Assembly: GCF_013624435.2 (NCBI RefSeq)
Contig: NZ_CP061768.1
Span: 1,518,001-1,582,000 of the forward strand
Reading direction: 5' to 3'
From: Nocardioides campestrisoli
GTDB taxonomy: Bacteria > Actinomycetota > Actinomycetes > Propionibacteriales > Nocardioidaceae
DNA: 64,000 nucleotides
In this document: one piece after another, positions 1 through 8,485 of the stretch
Layout: each line of letters opens with the position of its first letter
How positions within the stretch are numbered: the stretch's first letter is position 1
Notes under the pieces: generated by a model
Databases searched by the model: none
The model's input: the letters and a program-made list of their open reading frames with translations, nothing else
Told to the model about the DNA's origin: nothing
Made by a program: the position numbers and the translations under genes

Positions 1-290
1 AACCCGCCGTCCGGGTCCGGCAGCAGGTGCACGATCCCGTTGGGGAAGGTGCCGGTGCGCTCCAGGACGTAGTCGAACGGCGGCACGCGACCGGCGATCT
101 CGGCCACCCGCGCCAGCGCCTGCTCGTCGGGCGCGGTCAGGAACGGCGCCAGCGCGGTCACGTGGGCGTGCCCGAACGCCGGGTCGTCCGAGACGTAGTC
201 GCGGTCGTAGAACGCGGTGCGCTCGCGCACCCACGGCTCCAGCGCCGGCACCGGCACCTGGAGCACGCTGTGGCCGCCGTACCCGGTCAT
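1..290 (-). CDS. 2'-5' RNA ligase family protein (3' end cut off by window edge)
   Basis: Partial gene. The 96 residues visible start MTGYGGHSVLQVPVPALEPW and carry an HxT motif (HVT, residues 43-45, in HAHVTALAPF), the hallmark of the 2H phosphoesterase / 2'-5' RNA ligase superfamily, whose members open or ligate 2',5'- or cyclic-phosphate RNA ends. The second HxT motif expected further downstream lies outside the window, so activity cannot be judged. The ATG at 290 is 7 nt after the stop of the upstream minus-strand gene, so the two probably form one transcript. The physiological substrate is unknown. Confidence 0.75.
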   Translation of the reverse strand, partial: MTGYGGHSVLQVPVPALEPWVRERTAFYDRDYVSDDPAFGHAHVTALAPFLTAPDEQALARVAEIAGRVPPFDYVLERTGTFPNGIVHLLPDPDGG

Positions 291-297
291 CGCCCGG

Positions 298-1197
298 TCA
301 CTGCGGGTCGTCGAGCGTGGCCAGCAGCCGCTCGCACTCGGCCAGCAGCCGCGCCCGGAGCGGGGCCGCACGCTCGGCGAACCCGCGCTGCGCGGCGGCG
401 TACTCCTGCTTGCCCGCGGCCGTCTCGATCGGCACCGGGACGAACGGCTCCCCGTCGACCTCGAGCCCCGTCAGGTCGTAGGGCGCGGCGCGCATGTCGA
501 GCACCCGGACGTCACGGGCCAGCTCGAAGCAGTCGGCGACCAGGTCGGAGGAGACCATCGGGATGAGCCTGGCCGCGTGCTTGTAGAGGTCCATCGTCGC
601 GTGCAGGCAGCCCGGCTGCTCGAAGTCGGGCCGGTCGTCCGGCCCCGGGCGCAGGGCGTTGAGGGGGCGGGCCGCGGGGGTGAAGAACCGGTAGGCGTCG
701 AAGTGCGAGCAGGCCACCCGGTGCGACTCGACCACCGCGTCGGTGCCGGCCGGCCCCAGGCGCAGCGGCCAGTCGGCGTGCCGCGTCTCGTCCTCGTCGA
801 GCCGGTAGACCATCGCCCACTCGTGCAGCCCGAAGCAGCCGAACGAGGCGGGCCGGGCCGCGGTCGCGGCGAGCAGCCGGCGCAGCGTCTCCAGCAGCGT
901 GCGCTGGGAGGCGACGTACGACGCGGACACGGTCACGGCTGCCCCGCCGTCGCCGGGCGCCGGGGCGTAGCCCTTGAGGCCGTCGTACTCCGGGGCGTCG
1001 GCGAGCGCGACCCCGGCGCCCGGGTGCCAACGGAGCAGCTGGGCGGGCCGGAAGCCGTAGTAGGTGAAGAGGAAGTCGTGCACCGGGTGCTTGACCGCGT
1101 GCCGGCGGCGTTCGAGGTGCGGCTCGACGAACGGGCGGAGGCGTTCGCGGTGGGCCGTCGCCCTCGACTCCCACTCCGCACGCTCCAGCCACTGCAC
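298..1197 (-). CDS. putative 3-methyladenine DNA glycosylase (actinobacterial family)
   Basis: 299-residue soluble protein beginning VQWLERAEWESRATAHRERL. It resembles, from memory, a conserved actinobacterial family that databases label 3-methyladenine DNA glycosylase, recognisable by HPVHDFLFTYYGFRPAQLL near the N-terminus, a central FGCFGLHEWAMVYR and a later QPGCLHATMDLYK. No helix-hairpin-helix or AlkD-like repeat is obvious, so the enzymatic label rests on family naming and is uncertain. The GTG at 1197 is chosen because a TACGCT -10 box ends exactly 6 nt before it, implying a leaderless transcript, and because upstream in-frame codons overlap the divergent gene. The downstream partner is the RNA ligase-like gene, 7 nt away. 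Confidence 0.6.
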   Translation of the reverse strand: MQWLERAEWESRATAHRERLRPFVEPHLERRRHAVKHPVHDFLFTYYGFRPAQLLRWHPGAGVALADAPEYDGLKGYAPAPGDGGAAVTVSASYVASQRTLLETLRRLLAATAARPASFGCFGLHEWAMVYRLDEDETRHADWPLRLGPAGTDAVVESHRVACSHFDAYRFFTPAARPLNALRPGPDDRPDFEQPGCLHATMDLYKHAARLIPMVSSDLVADCFELARDVRVLDMRAAPYDLTGLEVDGEPFVPVPIETAAGKQEYAAAQRGFAERAAPLRARLLAECERLLATLDDPQ

Positions 1198-1203
1198 GGG
1201 ACG

Positions 1204-1209
1204 AGCGTA
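1204..1209 (-). promoter_or_regulatory. -10 box TACGCT of leaderless promoter
   Basis: On the minus strand TACGCT is followed by 6 nt (cgtccc) and the GTG at 1197. This spacing places the transcription start on the start codon. Confidence 0.5.
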
Positions 1210-1264
1210 GGCCGGAGCAGCCAGGGGCTTCCCGGCAGGCTGCGCCCGGCACACACTGGGAGGC

Positions 1265-2659
1265 ATGAGCGGCGACGGCGACGGCCGGGAGCGCGGCACG
1301 ACGTCCGGGGCAGCCCTGGACCGGGCGCACGCGCACGCGCTCGCCTGGCTGCGCTCGCTACCGGACCGCCCCGTGCCCCCGCGGGCCGGTGCCGAGGAGG
1401 TGACCGCGCGGCTGGGGCCCGACCTCCCGGACGGTGGCACGGACCCGGCCGAGGTGGTCGACCTCCTGGCCGGGGCCTGCGAGCCCGGCCTGACCGCGAT
1501 GCCGTCGGGCAGGTTCTTCGGCTTCGTGATCGGCGGCACCCACCCCGCCGCCCTGGCCGCGGACTGGCTCACCAGCGCCTGGGACCAGAACTGCGGGCTG
1601 CGCCGGCTCACCCCGGCGCACACGGCCGTGGAGGACCTGGCCGAACGCTGGCTGGTCGACCTGCTGGGGCTGCCGGAGGGCACTGCCGTCGGGTTCGTCA
1701 CCGGCGGCACGATGGCGAACTTCACCTGCCTGGCGGCCGCCCGCGACGAGGTGCTGCGCCGGGCCGGGTGGGACGTGGCCAGTCGGGGCCTGGTCGGCGG
1801 GCCGGGCGTGCGGGTGCTGGTCGGCGCCGAGCGGCACGACACCGTCGACCTGGCGCTGCGCTACCTGGGCCTCGGCGAGCCCGAGCTGGTCGCCGCCGAC
1901 GACCAGGGCAGGCTGGTGGTCGCGGACCTCGACCGCGCGCTGGCGGAGCGGAGCGACGGACCGACGGTCGTGGTGCTCCAGGCCGGCAACGTGCACTCCG
2001 GGGCCTTCGACCCGTTCCGCGAGGCGATCGCGTCGGCCCACGCGCACGGCGCCTGGGTGCACGTGGACGGCGCGTTCGGGCTGTTCGCCGCGGCCTCGCC
2101 CGCGTTGCGCCACCTGGTCCAGGGCGTCGAGGAGGCGGACTCGTGGGCCACCGACGCGCACAAGACCCTGAACGTCCCCTACGACTGCGGGCTGGCACTG
2201 GTGCGGGACCGCTCGGCCCTCCGGGCGGCGATGGGGATGACCGGGGACTACCTGATCCTGGACGAGGCCGGCGAGCCGTTCGACAAGGTGCCCGAGCTCA
2301 GCCGACGGGGCCGGGCGTTCCCCGTCTGGGCGGTGCTCCGGTCGCTGGGCCGCACGGGGGTCGCCGACCTGGTCGACGGCCTGGTCGCCCGGGCCCGGGA
2401 GCTGGCCGCGGGGATGGCGCAGGTGCCGGGCGCCGAGGTGCTCAACGACGTGGTCTTCACCCAGGTCTGCGTCGGCTTCGGCGACGACGAGGGCACCCGG
2501 GACGCGGTGGCGGCGATCCTCGCCGACGGCACCGCCTGGATGTCGGGCTCCCGCTGGCGGGGGCGCGCGGTGCTGCGGATCTCGGTGAGCAACTGGTCCA
2601 CCGACGCCGACGACGTACGGCGCAGCCTCGGGGCGGTGCGCCGCGCCACAGCCGGATAG
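1265..2659 (+). CDS. PLP-dependent group II decarboxylase / aminotransferase-like enzyme
   Basis: 464 residues with the fold-type I PLP signature of group II amino-acid decarboxylases (glutamate, aromatic amino-acid and related decarboxylases). Visible are the phosphate-binding FVTGGTMANF (about 145-153), the PLP-pyridine Asp in HVDGAFG (D268) and the Schiff-base lysine K300 in ATDAHKTLNVPYDCG. The substrate cannot be assigned; homologues are often annotated aspartate aminotransferase family or pyridoxal-dependent decarboxylase. The ATG is preceded by a GGGAGG Shine-Dalgarno sequence. The gene ends 9 nt before the FAH-family gene, which nevertheless has its own promoter inside this gene's 3' end. 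Confidence 0.85.
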   Translation: MSGDGDGRERGTTSGAALDRAHAHALAWLRSLPDRPVPPRAGAEEVTARLGPDLPDGGTDPAEVVDLLAGACEPGLTAMPSGRFFGFVIGGTHPAALAADWLTSAWDQNCGLRRLTPAHTAVEDLAERWLVDLLGLPEGTAVGFVTGGTMANFTCLAAARDEVLRRAGWDVASRGLVGGPGVRVLVGAERHDTVDLALRYLGLGEPELVAADDQGRLVVADLDRALAERSDGPTVVVLQAGNVHSGAFDPFREAIASAHAHGAWVHVDGAFGLFAAASPALRHLVQGVEEADSWATDAHKTLNVPYDCGLALVRDRSALRAAMGMTGDYLILDEAGEPFDKVPELSRRGRAFPVWAVLRSLGRTGVADLVDGLVARARELAAGMAQVPGAEVLNDVVFTQVCVGFGDDEGTRDAVAAILADGTAWMSGSRWRGRAVLRISVSNWSTDADDVRRSLGAVRRATAG

Positions 2660-2662
2660 GCT
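2657..2662 (+). promoter_or_regulatory. -10 box TAGGCT of leaderless promoter for the FAH-gltX pair
   Basis: TAGGCT overlaps the stop of the decarboxylase gene and is followed by 6 nt (cgtgga) and the GTG at 2669. No Shine-Dalgarno sequence is present, so a leaderless transcript is likely. Confidence 0.55.
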
Positions 2663-2668
2663 CGTGGA

Positions 2669-3478
2669 GTGCGCATCGCGAGATTCACCACCGGGGAAGA
2701 GCCGCTCTACGGCGTCGTGACGGGCGAGATCGACGAGTACGGACAACCGGACCCGGAGACCACGATCGTGGCCCTGGCCGGCGACCCGCTCTACGTCGGG
2801 ATCAAGCTCCTGGCCGAGGAGCACAAGCTCGCTGACGTGCGGCTGCTCGCGCCGGTGCTGCCGCGCAGCAAGGTCGTCGGGATCGGGCGCAACTACGCCG
2901 ACCACGCCGCCGAGCTGGGCAACGACGTGCCCACCGAGCCGATGATGTTCATCAAGCCCAACACCAGCGTGGTCGGTCCGGGCGACCCGGTCTTCTACCC
3001 GCCGCAGACCTCCGAGCTGCACTACGAGGGCGAGCTGGCCGTGGTGATCGGCCGGATCTGCCGCGACGTGCCGGTCGAGCGCGCCACCGACGTGATCCAC
3101 GGCTACACGATCGGCAACGACGTGACCGCCCGCGACCTCCAGCGCGCCGACGGCCAGTTCACCCGGGCCAAGGGGTTCGACTCCTTCTGCCCGCTCGGCC
3201 CGTGGATCGAGACGGACCTGGACCCGCAGACCTTCGCCGACGGCGTCAGCCTGCAGACCCACCTCAACGGCGACCTGGTCCAGGACGGCTCGACCAAGGA
3301 CCTGATCTTCGACGTGCCGACCCTGGTCGCGTACGTCTCCAGCGTGATGACGCTGCTGCCCGGCGACGTCATCCTCACCGGCACCCCCGCGGGTGTCGGC
3401 CCTATGCAGGTCGGCGACGAGATCGAGGTCTCCATCGCCGGCATCGGAACCCTCACGAACAAGGTGGCGACACGGTGA
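2669..3478 (+). CDS. fumarylacetoacetate hydrolase (FAH) family protein
   Basis: 269 residues. The core has the FAH-family pattern: [13 protein letters not shown] (about 70), the metal-binding [13 protein letters not shown] with its glutamates (about 114-126) and [13 protein letters not shown] (about 146), ending with [15 protein letters not shown]. Family members hydrolyse or decarboxylate acylpyruvates and 2-oxo acids, for example acylpyruvase or oxaloacetate decarboxylase, with Mg2+. The exact substrate is unknown. The GTG start is fixed by the -10 box 6 nt upstream. Its TGA overlaps the GTG of gltX (GTGA), so the two are translationally coupled; the same FAH-gltX pairing is common in actinobacteria. 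Confidence 0.88.
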   Translation: MRIARFTTGEEPLYGVVTGEIDEYGQPDPETTIVALAGDPLYVGIKLLAEEHKLADVRLLAPVLPRSKVVGIGRNYADHAAELGNDVPTEPMMFIKPNTSVVGPGDPVFYPPQTSELHYEGELAVVIGRICRDVPVERATDVIHGYTIGNDVTARDLQRADGQFTRAKGFDSFCPLGPWIETDLDPQTFADGVSLQTHLNGDLVQDGSTKDLIFDVPTLVAYVSSVMTLLPGDVILTGTPAGVGPMQVGDEIEVSIAGIGTLTNKVATR

Positions 3479-4959
3479 CCAGCACCAGCGACTCGACGAC
3501 TCCCCCAGGAACGTCCGGCGTCCGCGTCCGGATGGCCCCCAGCCCGACCGGGAGCCCGCACGTCGGACTGGCCCGCACGGCGCTCTTCAACTGGGCCTTC
3601 GCCCGCCACCACGGTGGCACCTTCGTCTTCCGGATCGAGGACACCGACAAGGAGCGCAACACCACCGAGTCCTACGACTCGCTCATCGACCTGATGCAGT
3701 GGCTCGGGCTCGACTGGGACGAGGGCCCCCTGGTGGGCGGCCCCTACGGCCCGTACCGGCAGTCCGAGCGCAGCGAGATCTACGCCGACGTGCTGACCCG
3801 GCTCCGGGAGAGCAGCTACACCTACGACTGCTACTGCACCGGCGACGAGCCCACCGCCCGGCGCAAGGCCGCCGGCTCCAAGGTCATGGGGTACGACGGC
3901 TTCTGCCGCGACCTGACCGACGAGCAGGTCGCGGCGTTCCGCGCGGAGGGGCGCAAGCCCGTGGTCCGGTTCCGGATGCCCGAGGGCGAGATCGCCTTCG
4001 ACGACCTGGTGCGCGGCGAGATCACCTTCCAGACCGAGTTCGTTCCGGACTTCGCGCTCTGCCGCGCCAACGGGGACCCGCTCTACACGCTGGTCGCCCC
4101 GGTCGACGACGCCCTGATGGGGATCACCCACGTGCTCCGGGGCGAGGACCTGCTCTCCAGCACCCCGCGCCAGATCGCCCTCTTCGACGCCCTGATCGAC
4201 ATCGGCGTGGCCACCAGCACCCCGGCGTTCGGGCACCTGCCCTACGTGATGGGGGAGGGGAACAAGAAGCTCTCCAAGCGCGACCCCGAGGCGCACATGG
4301 ACCTCTACCGCAAGCAGGGCTTCCTGCCCGAGGGGCTGCTCAACTACCTGGCCCTGCTGGGCTGGGCGATCGCGCCCGACCGCGATGTGTTCACGCTCGA
4401 GGAGATGGTGGGCAAGTTCGAGATCGGCGACGTCAACCCCAACCCCGCGCGCTTCGACCTGAAGAAGGCCGAGGCGATCAACGCCGACCACATGCGGATG
4501 CTCTCGCTCGACGAGCTGACCCACCGGGTGATCCCCTTCCTCAAGGACGAGGGGGTGCTCAGCGACCCGGTCAGCGACGCGGACGCGAAGATGCTCGAGC
4601 TAGCGATGCCGCTGGTCGCGGAGCGGATGAACAAGCTCACCGAGGCCGCCCCGATGCTCGGGTTCCTCTTCGTCGACGAGTCCGACTTCACCCGGACCGA
4701 GACGATCGACGAGGCCGGCAAGGAGGTCGTCTCCGCCGCGTACGACGCCCTGTCCGGGCTGGAGAGCTGGGCCACCGCCGAGATCGAGCAGGCGCTGCGG
4801 ACGGCGCTGATCGAGGAGCGCGGGCTCAAGCCGCGCGTCGCGTTCGGTCCGGTGCGGATCGCGATCAGCGGTCGCAAGGTCTCGCCGCCGCTGTTCGAGT
4901 CGATGGAGCTGCTCGGTCGGGAGCGGAGCCTCTCGCGGCTGCGCGACGCGCTCGGCTGA
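3475..4959 (+). CDS. gltX: glutamate-tRNA ligase
   Basis: 494-residue class I aminoacyl-tRNA synthetase that charges tRNA-Glu with glutamate in the cytoplasm. The HIGH-type motif is [10 protein letters not shown] (residues 22-31) and the KMSKS-type motif is KLSKR (264-268); the intervening catalytic domain includes FRIEDTD and LRGEDLL. The helical anticodon-binding domain follows from about residue 330. Length is typical. The GTG at 3475 overlaps the FAH stop by 4 nt; in-frame codons further upstream lie deep in the FAH gene and are unlikely starts. A tRNA-Glu gene lies 1.2 kb downstream. Confidence 0.97.
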   Translation: MTSTSDSTTPPGTSGVRVRMAPSPTGSPHVGLARTALFNWAFARHHGGTFVFRIEDTDKERNTTESYDSLIDLMQWLGLDWDEGPLVGGPYGPYRQSERSEIYADVLTRLRESSYTYDCYCTGDEPTARRKAAGSKVMGYDGFCRDLTDEQVAAFRAEGRKPVVRFRMPEGEIAFDDLVRGEITFQTEFVPDFALCRANGDPLYTLVAPVDDALMGITHVLRGEDLLSSTPRQIALFDALIDIGVATSTPAFGHLPYVMGEGNKKLSKRDPEAHMDLYRKQGFLPEGLLNYLALLGWAIAPDRDVFTLEEMVGKFEIGDVNPNPARFDLKKAEAINADHMRMLSLDELTHRVIPFLKDEGVLSDPVSDADAKMLELAMPLVAERMNKLTEAAPMLGFLFVDESDFTRTETIDEAGKEVVSAAYDALSGLESWATAEIEQALRTALIEERGLKPRVAFGPVRIAISGRKVSPPLFESMELLGRERSLSRLRDALG

Positions 4960-4972
4960 CCAGGAGGCGGTC

Positions 4973-5992
4973 ATGAGGGAGGACGGCAGGGGAGAGCCCG
5001 GCAGGGATCAGGCCGTCAGGGAGGAAGAACGGGCGCTCGAGTACCACCGACTGCACCGGGCGGGCCCACGCGGCCTCTGGCGGCCCCTCCTGGGCGTCCT
5101 GGTGGCCGTCCTGGGCTCGTTCCTGGTCGCCCCGCTGGTCTGGCAGCTGCTCTTCGTCGTGGGCTTCGTGGCGGCCGGCGAGCCGGTGCTGGCCTCGCTC
5201 GAGGCGATGGGTGACACCCGGGATCCCAGCCCGCTGACGCTGGCCTATCTCAACGTCGTCCTGGCCAGTGCCATCGCGCTGGTCTGGGCGGTCTCCCGCG
5301 GCCTGCACCGGCTCCCGCTGCGCTGGGTCACCTCGGTGGGCCCCCGCATGCGCTGGGGTTACTTCGCGGTCTGCTTCGGGCTCTCGTTCCTGGCCCTGTT
5401 CGCGACCCTCGTCGTCTCCTCGCTGGTCCCCCAGGAGGCCGTGCAGGCCGTCCCGGTGGAGGTCAACGCGTTCACCACGACGACCCGCGACTTCCTCCTC
5501 GTCGTGCTGCTGCTCACGCCCTGGCAGGCGGCGGGGGAGGAGTACCTGTTCCGCGGCTACCTGACCCAGGCGATCGGCGGGATGGTCGGCGGGGTGGTGC
5601 TGGCCCGCGTGCTGGCGGTGCTGGTCCCCGCGCTGCTGTTCGGGCTCGCGCACGGTGCGCAGGACCTGCCGGTCTTCGTCGACCGGTTCGCCTTCGGCGT
5701 GGTTGCCGGGGTGCTCGTCATCGTCACCGGCGGGCTGGAGGCGGCCCTGGCGATGCACGTGCTCAACAACTTCATCGCCTTCGGCCTGGCGCTGGCGTTC
5801 TCCGACCTGGGCGATGCGCTCAACCCCACCGGAGGCACCTGGTGGAGCCTTCCGGCGACGTTGACCCGGTCCCTGGTCTACCTCGGACTGGCCTGGTTCG
5901 TGGCCCGGCAGATGGGCGTGGCGAGGACGGTGGAGAGGGCCGTTTTGGCGGGGCCCGAAGGCCACGTGTATCGTTCCCACTCGGTTCCCTAA
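4973..5992 (+). CDS. CPBP family intramembrane metalloprotease
   Basis: 339-residue polytopic membrane protein of the CPBP/Abi (CAAX protease and bacteriocin-processing) family. The active-site motifs are EExxxR as E189-E190-YLF-R194 in GEEYLFRG, H227 in FGLAHG, and H262/N266 in HVLNNF. About seven to eight hydrophobic segments lie between residues 38 and 320; the first 35 residues are polar and presumably cytoplasmic. These glutamic-type proteases cleave substrates in the membrane; the bacterial substrate here is unknown. AGGAGG sits 4 nt before the ATG. The gene follows gltX by 13 nt, probably co-transcribed, and its stop codon forms the loop of a hairpin that precedes tRNA-Gln. Confidence 0.9.
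   Translation: MREDGRGEPGRDQAVREEERALEYHRLHRAGPRGLWRPLLGVLVAVLGSFLVAPLVWQLLFVVGFVAAGEPVLASLEAMGDTRDPSPLTLAYLNVVLASAIALVWAVSRGLHRLPLRWVTSVGPRMRWGYFAVCFGLSFLALFATLVVSSLVPQEAVQAVPVEVNAFTTTTRDFLLVVLLLTPWQAAGEEYLFRGYLTQAIGGMVGGVVLARVLAVLVPALLFGLAHGAQDLPVFVDRFAFGVVAGVLVIVTGGLEAALAMHVLNNFIAFGLALAFSDLGDALNPTGGTWWSLPATLTRSLVYLGLAWFVARQMGVARTVERAVLAGPEGHVYRSHSVP
5945..5974 (+). promoter_or_regulatory. putative tRNA-Gln promoter (-35 TTGGCG, -10 TATCGT)
   Basis: TTGGCG at 5945-5950 and TATCGT at 5969-5974 are separated by 18 bp, inside the 3' end of the CPBP gene. Transcription would begin near 5981, about 47 nt before the tRNA. Confidence 0.45.
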
Positions 5993-6000
5993 GGGAGCCG
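5982..6000 (+). terminator. hairpin with the CPBP stop codon as its loop
   Basis: CGGTTCCC (5982-5989) pairs with GGGAGCCG (5993-6000), one G-T wobble; the 3-nt loop is the TAA stop of the protease gene. No U-run follows. It could end the protease mRNA or mark a tRNA-leader processing site. Confidence 0.4.
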
Positions 6001-6027
6001 AACGGCTTCCTCGTGGGGCCGGAACAG

Positions 6028-6099
6028 TGGGATATGGTGTAATTGGCAGCACGACTGATTCTGGTTCAGTTAGTCAAGGTTCGAGTCCTTGTATCCCAG
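6028..6099 (+). tRNA. tRNA-Gln (anticodon CTG)
   Basis: 72-nt cloverleaf. The acceptor arm is TGGGATA/TATCCCA with discriminator G, the anticodon stem is ACTGA/TCAGT with loop TTCTGGT (anticodon CTG), and the T-arm contains GGTTCGAGTCC. The 3' CCA is not encoded. It reads CAG codons, the dominant Gln codon in this GC-rich genome. Confidence 0.97.
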
Positions 6100-6101
6100 C
6101 G

Positions 6102-6125
6102 AAATCCCGGCCCAGGCCGGGATTT
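6102..6125 (+). terminator. Rho-independent terminator-like hairpin after tRNA-Gln
   Basis: AAATCCCGGCC (6102-6112) and GGCCGGGATTT (6115-6125) form an 11-bp perfect stem directly after the tRNA. The 3' arm ends in TTT. Confidence 0.7.
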
Positions 6126-6198
6126 GGTGCGAAACACCAGTTCGTCTAGAGTTTCGCTCCGTCGCCAGGCAGTAGAAATCGCCGGGTGACACCCGCAA

Positions 6199-6271
6199 GC
6201 CCCCGTTGTGTAGCGGCCTAGCACGCCGCCCTCTCAAGGCGGTAGCGCCGGTTCGAATCCGGTCGGGGGTA
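6199..6271 (+). tRNA. tRNA-Glu (anticodon CTC)
   Basis: 73-nt cloverleaf: acceptor GCCCCCG/CGGGGGT (first pair G-U), anticodon stem CCGCC/GGCGG with loop CTCTCAA (anticodon CTC), T-arm GGTTCGAATCC. CCA is not encoded. It reads GAG, the major Glu codon here, and lies about 1.2 kb from gltX, whose product charges it. Confidence 0.97.
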
Positions 6272-6278
6272 CAGCAAC

Positions 6279-6319
6279 CGAAGGGCCCTGATCCGCGAGA
6301 AGCGGATCGGGGCCCTTCG
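6279..6319 (+). terminator. strong terminator hairpin after tRNA-Glu
   Basis: Two 18-nt arms (6279-6296 and 6302-6319) pair with only one G-T wobble around the loop GAGAA. A short T-run (CGTTTC) follows. Confidence 0.75.
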
Positions 6320-6369
6320 GCGTTTCCCGGGCCGCCCGCGCGCGTCACGTGATGTGAAACACTCCGCCC

Positions 6370-6879
6370 GTGATCACCACCCGACAAGGCCGGCCCGAGG
6401 ACTCGGACCGGCTGCGGGAGATCGACCAGCGCACCTGGAGCCCGCAGGTCGCCCCGATGCCCCGGGAGGACCCGTCGACGCCGTTCTTCGGCGACCGGCT
6501 TGCTCCGGCCGACGCGCTGGTCGCCGTGACCGAGGACGACGTGCCCTGCGGCTACGCGCTCCTCCAGCAGCACACCCAGGCGCCCTCGCACGCGCACGTG
6601 GTGCTCCTCAACGGGCTCGCGGTGGACCCGGAGCACCAGGGGCAGGGGATCGGGCGCCTGCTCCTCGAGGCCACCCTGGCCGAGGCTCGCCGTCGCGGCG
6701 CCACGAAGCTCTCCCTGCGTGTGCTCTCGACCAACGAGGACGCGATGCGGCTCTACCGGTCCCACGGGTTCGTCGTGGAGGGCACGCTCCGCGGGGAGTT
6801 CGTCCTCGACGGCCGCGAGGTGGACGACGTGCTGATGGCCTGCCGGCTGGACGCACCCGACGGACCCGACGGGAGTTGA
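6370..6879 (+). CDS. GNAT family N-acetyltransferase
   Basis: 169 residues with a complete GNAT fold: acetyl-CoA-binding loop AVDPEHQGQGIGRLLLE (Q/RxxGxG/A type, about residues 78-94) and the C-terminal MRLYRSHGFVVEG signature (about 125-137). The acceptor substrate is unknown; the RimI-like ending is typical of many actinobacterial GNATs. The GTG start at 6370 has no Shine-Dalgarno sequence, and AACACT, a weak -10 match, ends 6 nt upstream, so it may be leaderless. It stands alone between the tRNA-Glu terminator and the alkylation-repair pair. Confidence 0.85.
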   Translation: MITTRQGRPEDSDRLREIDQRTWSPQVAPMPREDPSTPFFGDRLAPADALVAVTEDDVPCGYALLQQHTQAPSHAHVVLLNGLAVDPEHQGQGIGRLLLEATLAEARRRGATKLSLRVLSTNEDAMRLYRSHGFVVEGTLRGEFVLDGREVDDVLMACRLDAPDGPDGS

Positions 6880-6980
6880 CGGGTCGCCTGCTGCGCGGCT
6901 GGCGGGGGAGCGGCAGCCGCCCTGAGCGCCCCGTCCGATTCCCGCCAGCCGCTGTGCTTGGATGCGAGCAGGATGGACCC

Positions 6981-8483
6981 ATGAGCACCAGCACCCAGCG
7001 AGCCGCGGGACTCGACCACGAGTCCTGCTACCGCGCGGTCCGGAGCCGGGACCGGCGCTTCGACGGGGTCTTCTACACCGCGGTGCGGACCACCGGGATC
7101 TACTGCCGGCCCTCCTGCCCCGCGCGCACCCCCGCGCCGGCCAACGTCACCTTCCACCCGACGGCCGCGGCCGCCCAGGCGGCGGGCTACCGGGCCTGCA
7201 AGCGGTGCGTGCCGGACGCGACCCCCGGCTCCCCGGACTGGGACGTCGCGGCGGACGTCGCCGGACGCGCCATGCGGCTGATCGCCGACGGGGTGGTCGA
7301 CCGTCAGGGCGTGTCGGGGCTCGCGGCCGACCTGGGGTACAGCCCCCGGCACCTCACCCGGCTGCTGGTCGAGGAGCTGGGTGCGGGACCGCTCGCACTC
7401 GCCCGGGCGCACCGGGCCCAGACGGCGCGGGTCCTGATCGAGAGCTCGCCGCTGGGGTTCGCCGACGTGGCCTTCGCGGCCGGGTTCTCCAGCGTCCGGC
7501 AGTTCAACGACACCGTCCGCGAGGTGTACGCCACCACGCCGACCCAGCTCCGCGGTCGACGGCACGCGCCGGCCGCCGCGGACGGGACCGTGGCGCTGCG
7601 GCTCGCGGTACGCACCCCGTTCGCCGGGCGGGCGCTGCTCGCCTTCCTCGCGCGCCGGGCGGTGCCCGGTGTGGAGGCGGTCGACGGCTCGACGTACTCG
7701 CGGACCCTGCGGCTGCCGCGCGGCCCCGGTGTCGTCTCGCTGCGGCTCGAGGACCTGGACCGCCCCGGCACCGCGTTCGTGCCCGCCACCTTCGCCCTCA
7801 CCGACCTGCGTGACACCGGCGCCGCCGTGGAGCGCGTACGCCGGCTGCTCGACGCGGACTGCGACCCGCTGGGCGTCGCGGACGCACTGCTGGACGACCC
7901 CGTGCTCGGCCCGCTGCTGACGGCGGTCCCGGGGCTCCGGGTGCCGGGCCACGTGGACGGTGACGAGCTCGCGGTCCGGGCCGTGCTGGGCCAGCAGGTC
8001 ACCGTGGGGGCCGCTCGCACGCTGGCGGGGCGGCTGGTGGCCGCGCACGGCGAGCAGATCGCCGCCCCAGACGCCGGTCCCGTCCCCGGCCTGACCCACC
8101 TGTTCCCCTCGGCCCAGGCGCTGGCCACGCTCGACCCGGAGACTGTGGCGGTGCCCCGGGCCCGGGGCAGGGCGCTGGCCGGCCTGTGCCAGGCCCTGGC
8201 CGAGGGGCGGGTGCGGCTGGACCGGGGCGCGGACCGCGACGACGTGCGGGAGTCCCTGCTCGCCCTGCCCGGGATCGGCCCGTGGACGGCCGACTACGTC
8301 GCCATGCGGGCGCTGGGCCACCCCGACCGGTTCCTGCCCACCGACACCGGGACGAGGGCTGCGCTGCGCCGTCTCGGCCAGGACCCGGGCCGGGCCGAGA
8401 CGCTCGCCGAGGCCTGGCGCCCGTGGCGCTCGTACGCCCAGATGCTGCTGTGGCACAGCCTTGCCGTGCCCGAGGAGGTATGA
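6981..8483 (+). CDS. alkA: Ada/AlkA fusion: methyl-phosphotriester sensor plus 3-methyladenine DNA glycosylase II
   Basis: 500-residue three-module protein. Residues about 12-80 are the Ada N-terminal zinc domain with C42, C46, C73 and C76, of which C42 would accept methyl groups from DNA phosphotriesters. Residues about 90-190 are an AraC-type helix-turn-helix pair (QGVSGLAADLGYSPRHLTRL, ADVAFAAGFSSVRQFN). Residues about 203-500 are an AlkA-like glycosylase with helix-hairpin-helix LPGIGPWTADY (429-439) and probable catalytic D455 in LPTDTGT. It would sense methylation damage, activate its regulon and excise alkylated bases. AGGATGG precedes the ATG. Its TGA overlaps the first possible ATG of ogt, so both repair activities are made together. 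Confidence 0.92.
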   Translation: MSTSTQRAAGLDHESCYRAVRSRDRRFDGVFYTAVRTTGIYCRPSCPARTPAPANVTFHPTAAAAQAAGYRACKRCVPDATPGSPDWDVAADVAGRAMRLIADGVVDRQGVSGLAADLGYSPRHLTRLLVEELGAGPLALARAHRAQTARVLIESSPLGFADVAFAAGFSSVRQFNDTVREVYATTPTQLRGRRHAPAAADGTVALRLAVRTPFAGRALLAFLARRAVPGVEAVDGSTYSRTLRLPRGPGVVSLRLEDLDRPGTAFVPATFALTDLRDTGAAVERVRRLLDADCDPLGVADALLDDPVLGPLLTAVPGLRVPGHVDGDELAVRAVLGQQVTVGAARTLAGRLVAAHGEQIAAPDAGPVPGLTHLFPSAQALATLDPETVAVPRARGRALAGLCQALAEGRVRLDRGADRDDVRESLLALPGIGPWTADYVAMRALGHPDRFLPTDTGTRAALRRLGQDPGRAETLAEAWRPWRSYAQMLLWHSLAVPEEV

Positions 8484-8485
8484 CC

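Noticed and set aside
217..2835. An 872-codon plus-strand frame over the first two minus-strand genes and the decarboxylase
   Set aside because: It crosses three supported genes in a different frame and has no domain similarity.
6028..6271. tRNA pair as an integration site
   Set aside because: No duplicated tRNA 3' end, integrase or composition change is seen nearby.
8480..8485. ogt start at ATG 8480
   Set aside because: The GAGGAGG sequence ends 1 nt before it, too close for use; the ATG at 8486 is 7 nt away.
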